Source of the DNA: Heliocidaris tuberculata
Lineage: Eukaryota; Echinodermata; Echinoidea; Camarodonta; Echinometridae
Assembly (NCBI GenBank): GCA_025618425.1
Contig: CM046832.1
Coordinates: 58,470,587 to 58,534,586 of the forward strand
DNA: 64,000 nucleotides
Reading direction: 5' to 3'
The notes below the pieces were generated by a model that had not been told where the DNA came from, ran no database searches, and was given only the letters and a program-made list of their open reading frames with translations. Numbering within the stretch: position 1 is the stretch's first letter; the number at the start of each line of letters is the position of its first letter. Positions 63,812-64,000 of this stretch are shown here, in pieces. The translations under genes were made by a program, and so were the position numbers.

Positions 63812-64000
63812 ATGTCGACTTCGAGTACGCGAAAGAGGAATGTAACGGTGATCGGCGGGGGAATGATCGGTTTAGCCACTGCCATCAACATTCAGGAAAA
63901 CGTGCCAGATGTTCACGTCGAAGTCCTCGATGACTTCGGGTGTTCTTCGATGACTACGTTGATGGGCAGTTCGAAGGCGATCAAGCCAGGCTGCAGGGCA
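63812..64000 (+). CDS. second D-amino-acid oxidase-like gene, exon 1, cut by the window edge
   Basis: From ATG, 63 codons stay open to the edge. VTVIGGGMIGLATAINIQEN is the FAD-binding Rossmann start and aligns with [20 protein letters not shown] of the gene at 30668. The following MTTLMGSSKAIKPG replaces [14 protein letters not shown], so the part beside the flavin differs from the usual TT-DVAAGLW. The start is chosen because it lies at the same distance before the motif as in the upstream paralog. Whether it is active cannot be judged from this piece. Confidence 0.75.
   Translation, partial: MSTSSTRKRNVTVIGGGMIGLATAINIQENVPDVHVEVLDDFGCSSMTTLMGSSKAIKPGCRA

Overview
The window is animal nuclear DNA, most likely from a sea urchin or a close marine deuterostome. 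The reasons are short phase-compatible exons split by long AT-rich introns, GT-AG splice sites, dense small DNA transposons, long homopolymer G/C runs and L1/Tx1-type and CR1/jockey-type LINE sequence. There are no operons, bacterial genes, CRISPR arrays or prophage features. The species is my inference.

1-17.4 kb (+ strand): the 3' part of a PCTAIRE-family cyclin-dependent kinase gene (CDK16/17/18 type). Six exons join in frame, from the C-lobe ([11 protein letters not shown]) to the family-typical C-terminus (RRQSMHF then stop). A seventh exon at 11425 could be an alternative C-terminus. Partial tandem copies of two exons lie just downstream of the real ones. 17.4-30.6 kb is intergenic: foldback elements, minisatellites, hAT-type MITEs with clear 8-bp target duplications, two SINE-like copies with a 7SL-like head, a tRNA-headed SINE and A-rich retroposed sequence.

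30.67-46.32 kb (+ strand): a complete ten-exon D-amino-acid oxidase-type gene (358 aa). It has an N-terminal FAD-binding GAGIIG motif, a DAO-like active-site lid, a VGLRP motif and a C-terminal SRL peroxisomal signal. Its introns hold three hAT insertions with perfect 8-bp duplications, a minisatellite with RFX-type X-box palindromes, degraded LINE sequence, a tRNA-Arg-like gene inside an inverted repeat, and a decayed copy of exon 8 that was split by a 1.75-kb hAT insertion.

46.3-63.8 kb: intergenic. It holds two oppositely oriented copies of a mariner-like element with arms of about 200 bp, a nearly intact L1/Tx1-type LINE broken by one frameshift in a T7 run, a possible isolated terminal exon (56858-57105), and a 1010-bp PIF/Harbinger-like element with TTA duplications, its own TATA box and a 33-codon ORF rich in nuclear-localisation residues. 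At 63812 a second D-amino-acid-oxidase-like gene begins and runs off the edge, so the oxidase genes form a tandem family. All assignments were read by eye; no database search was run.
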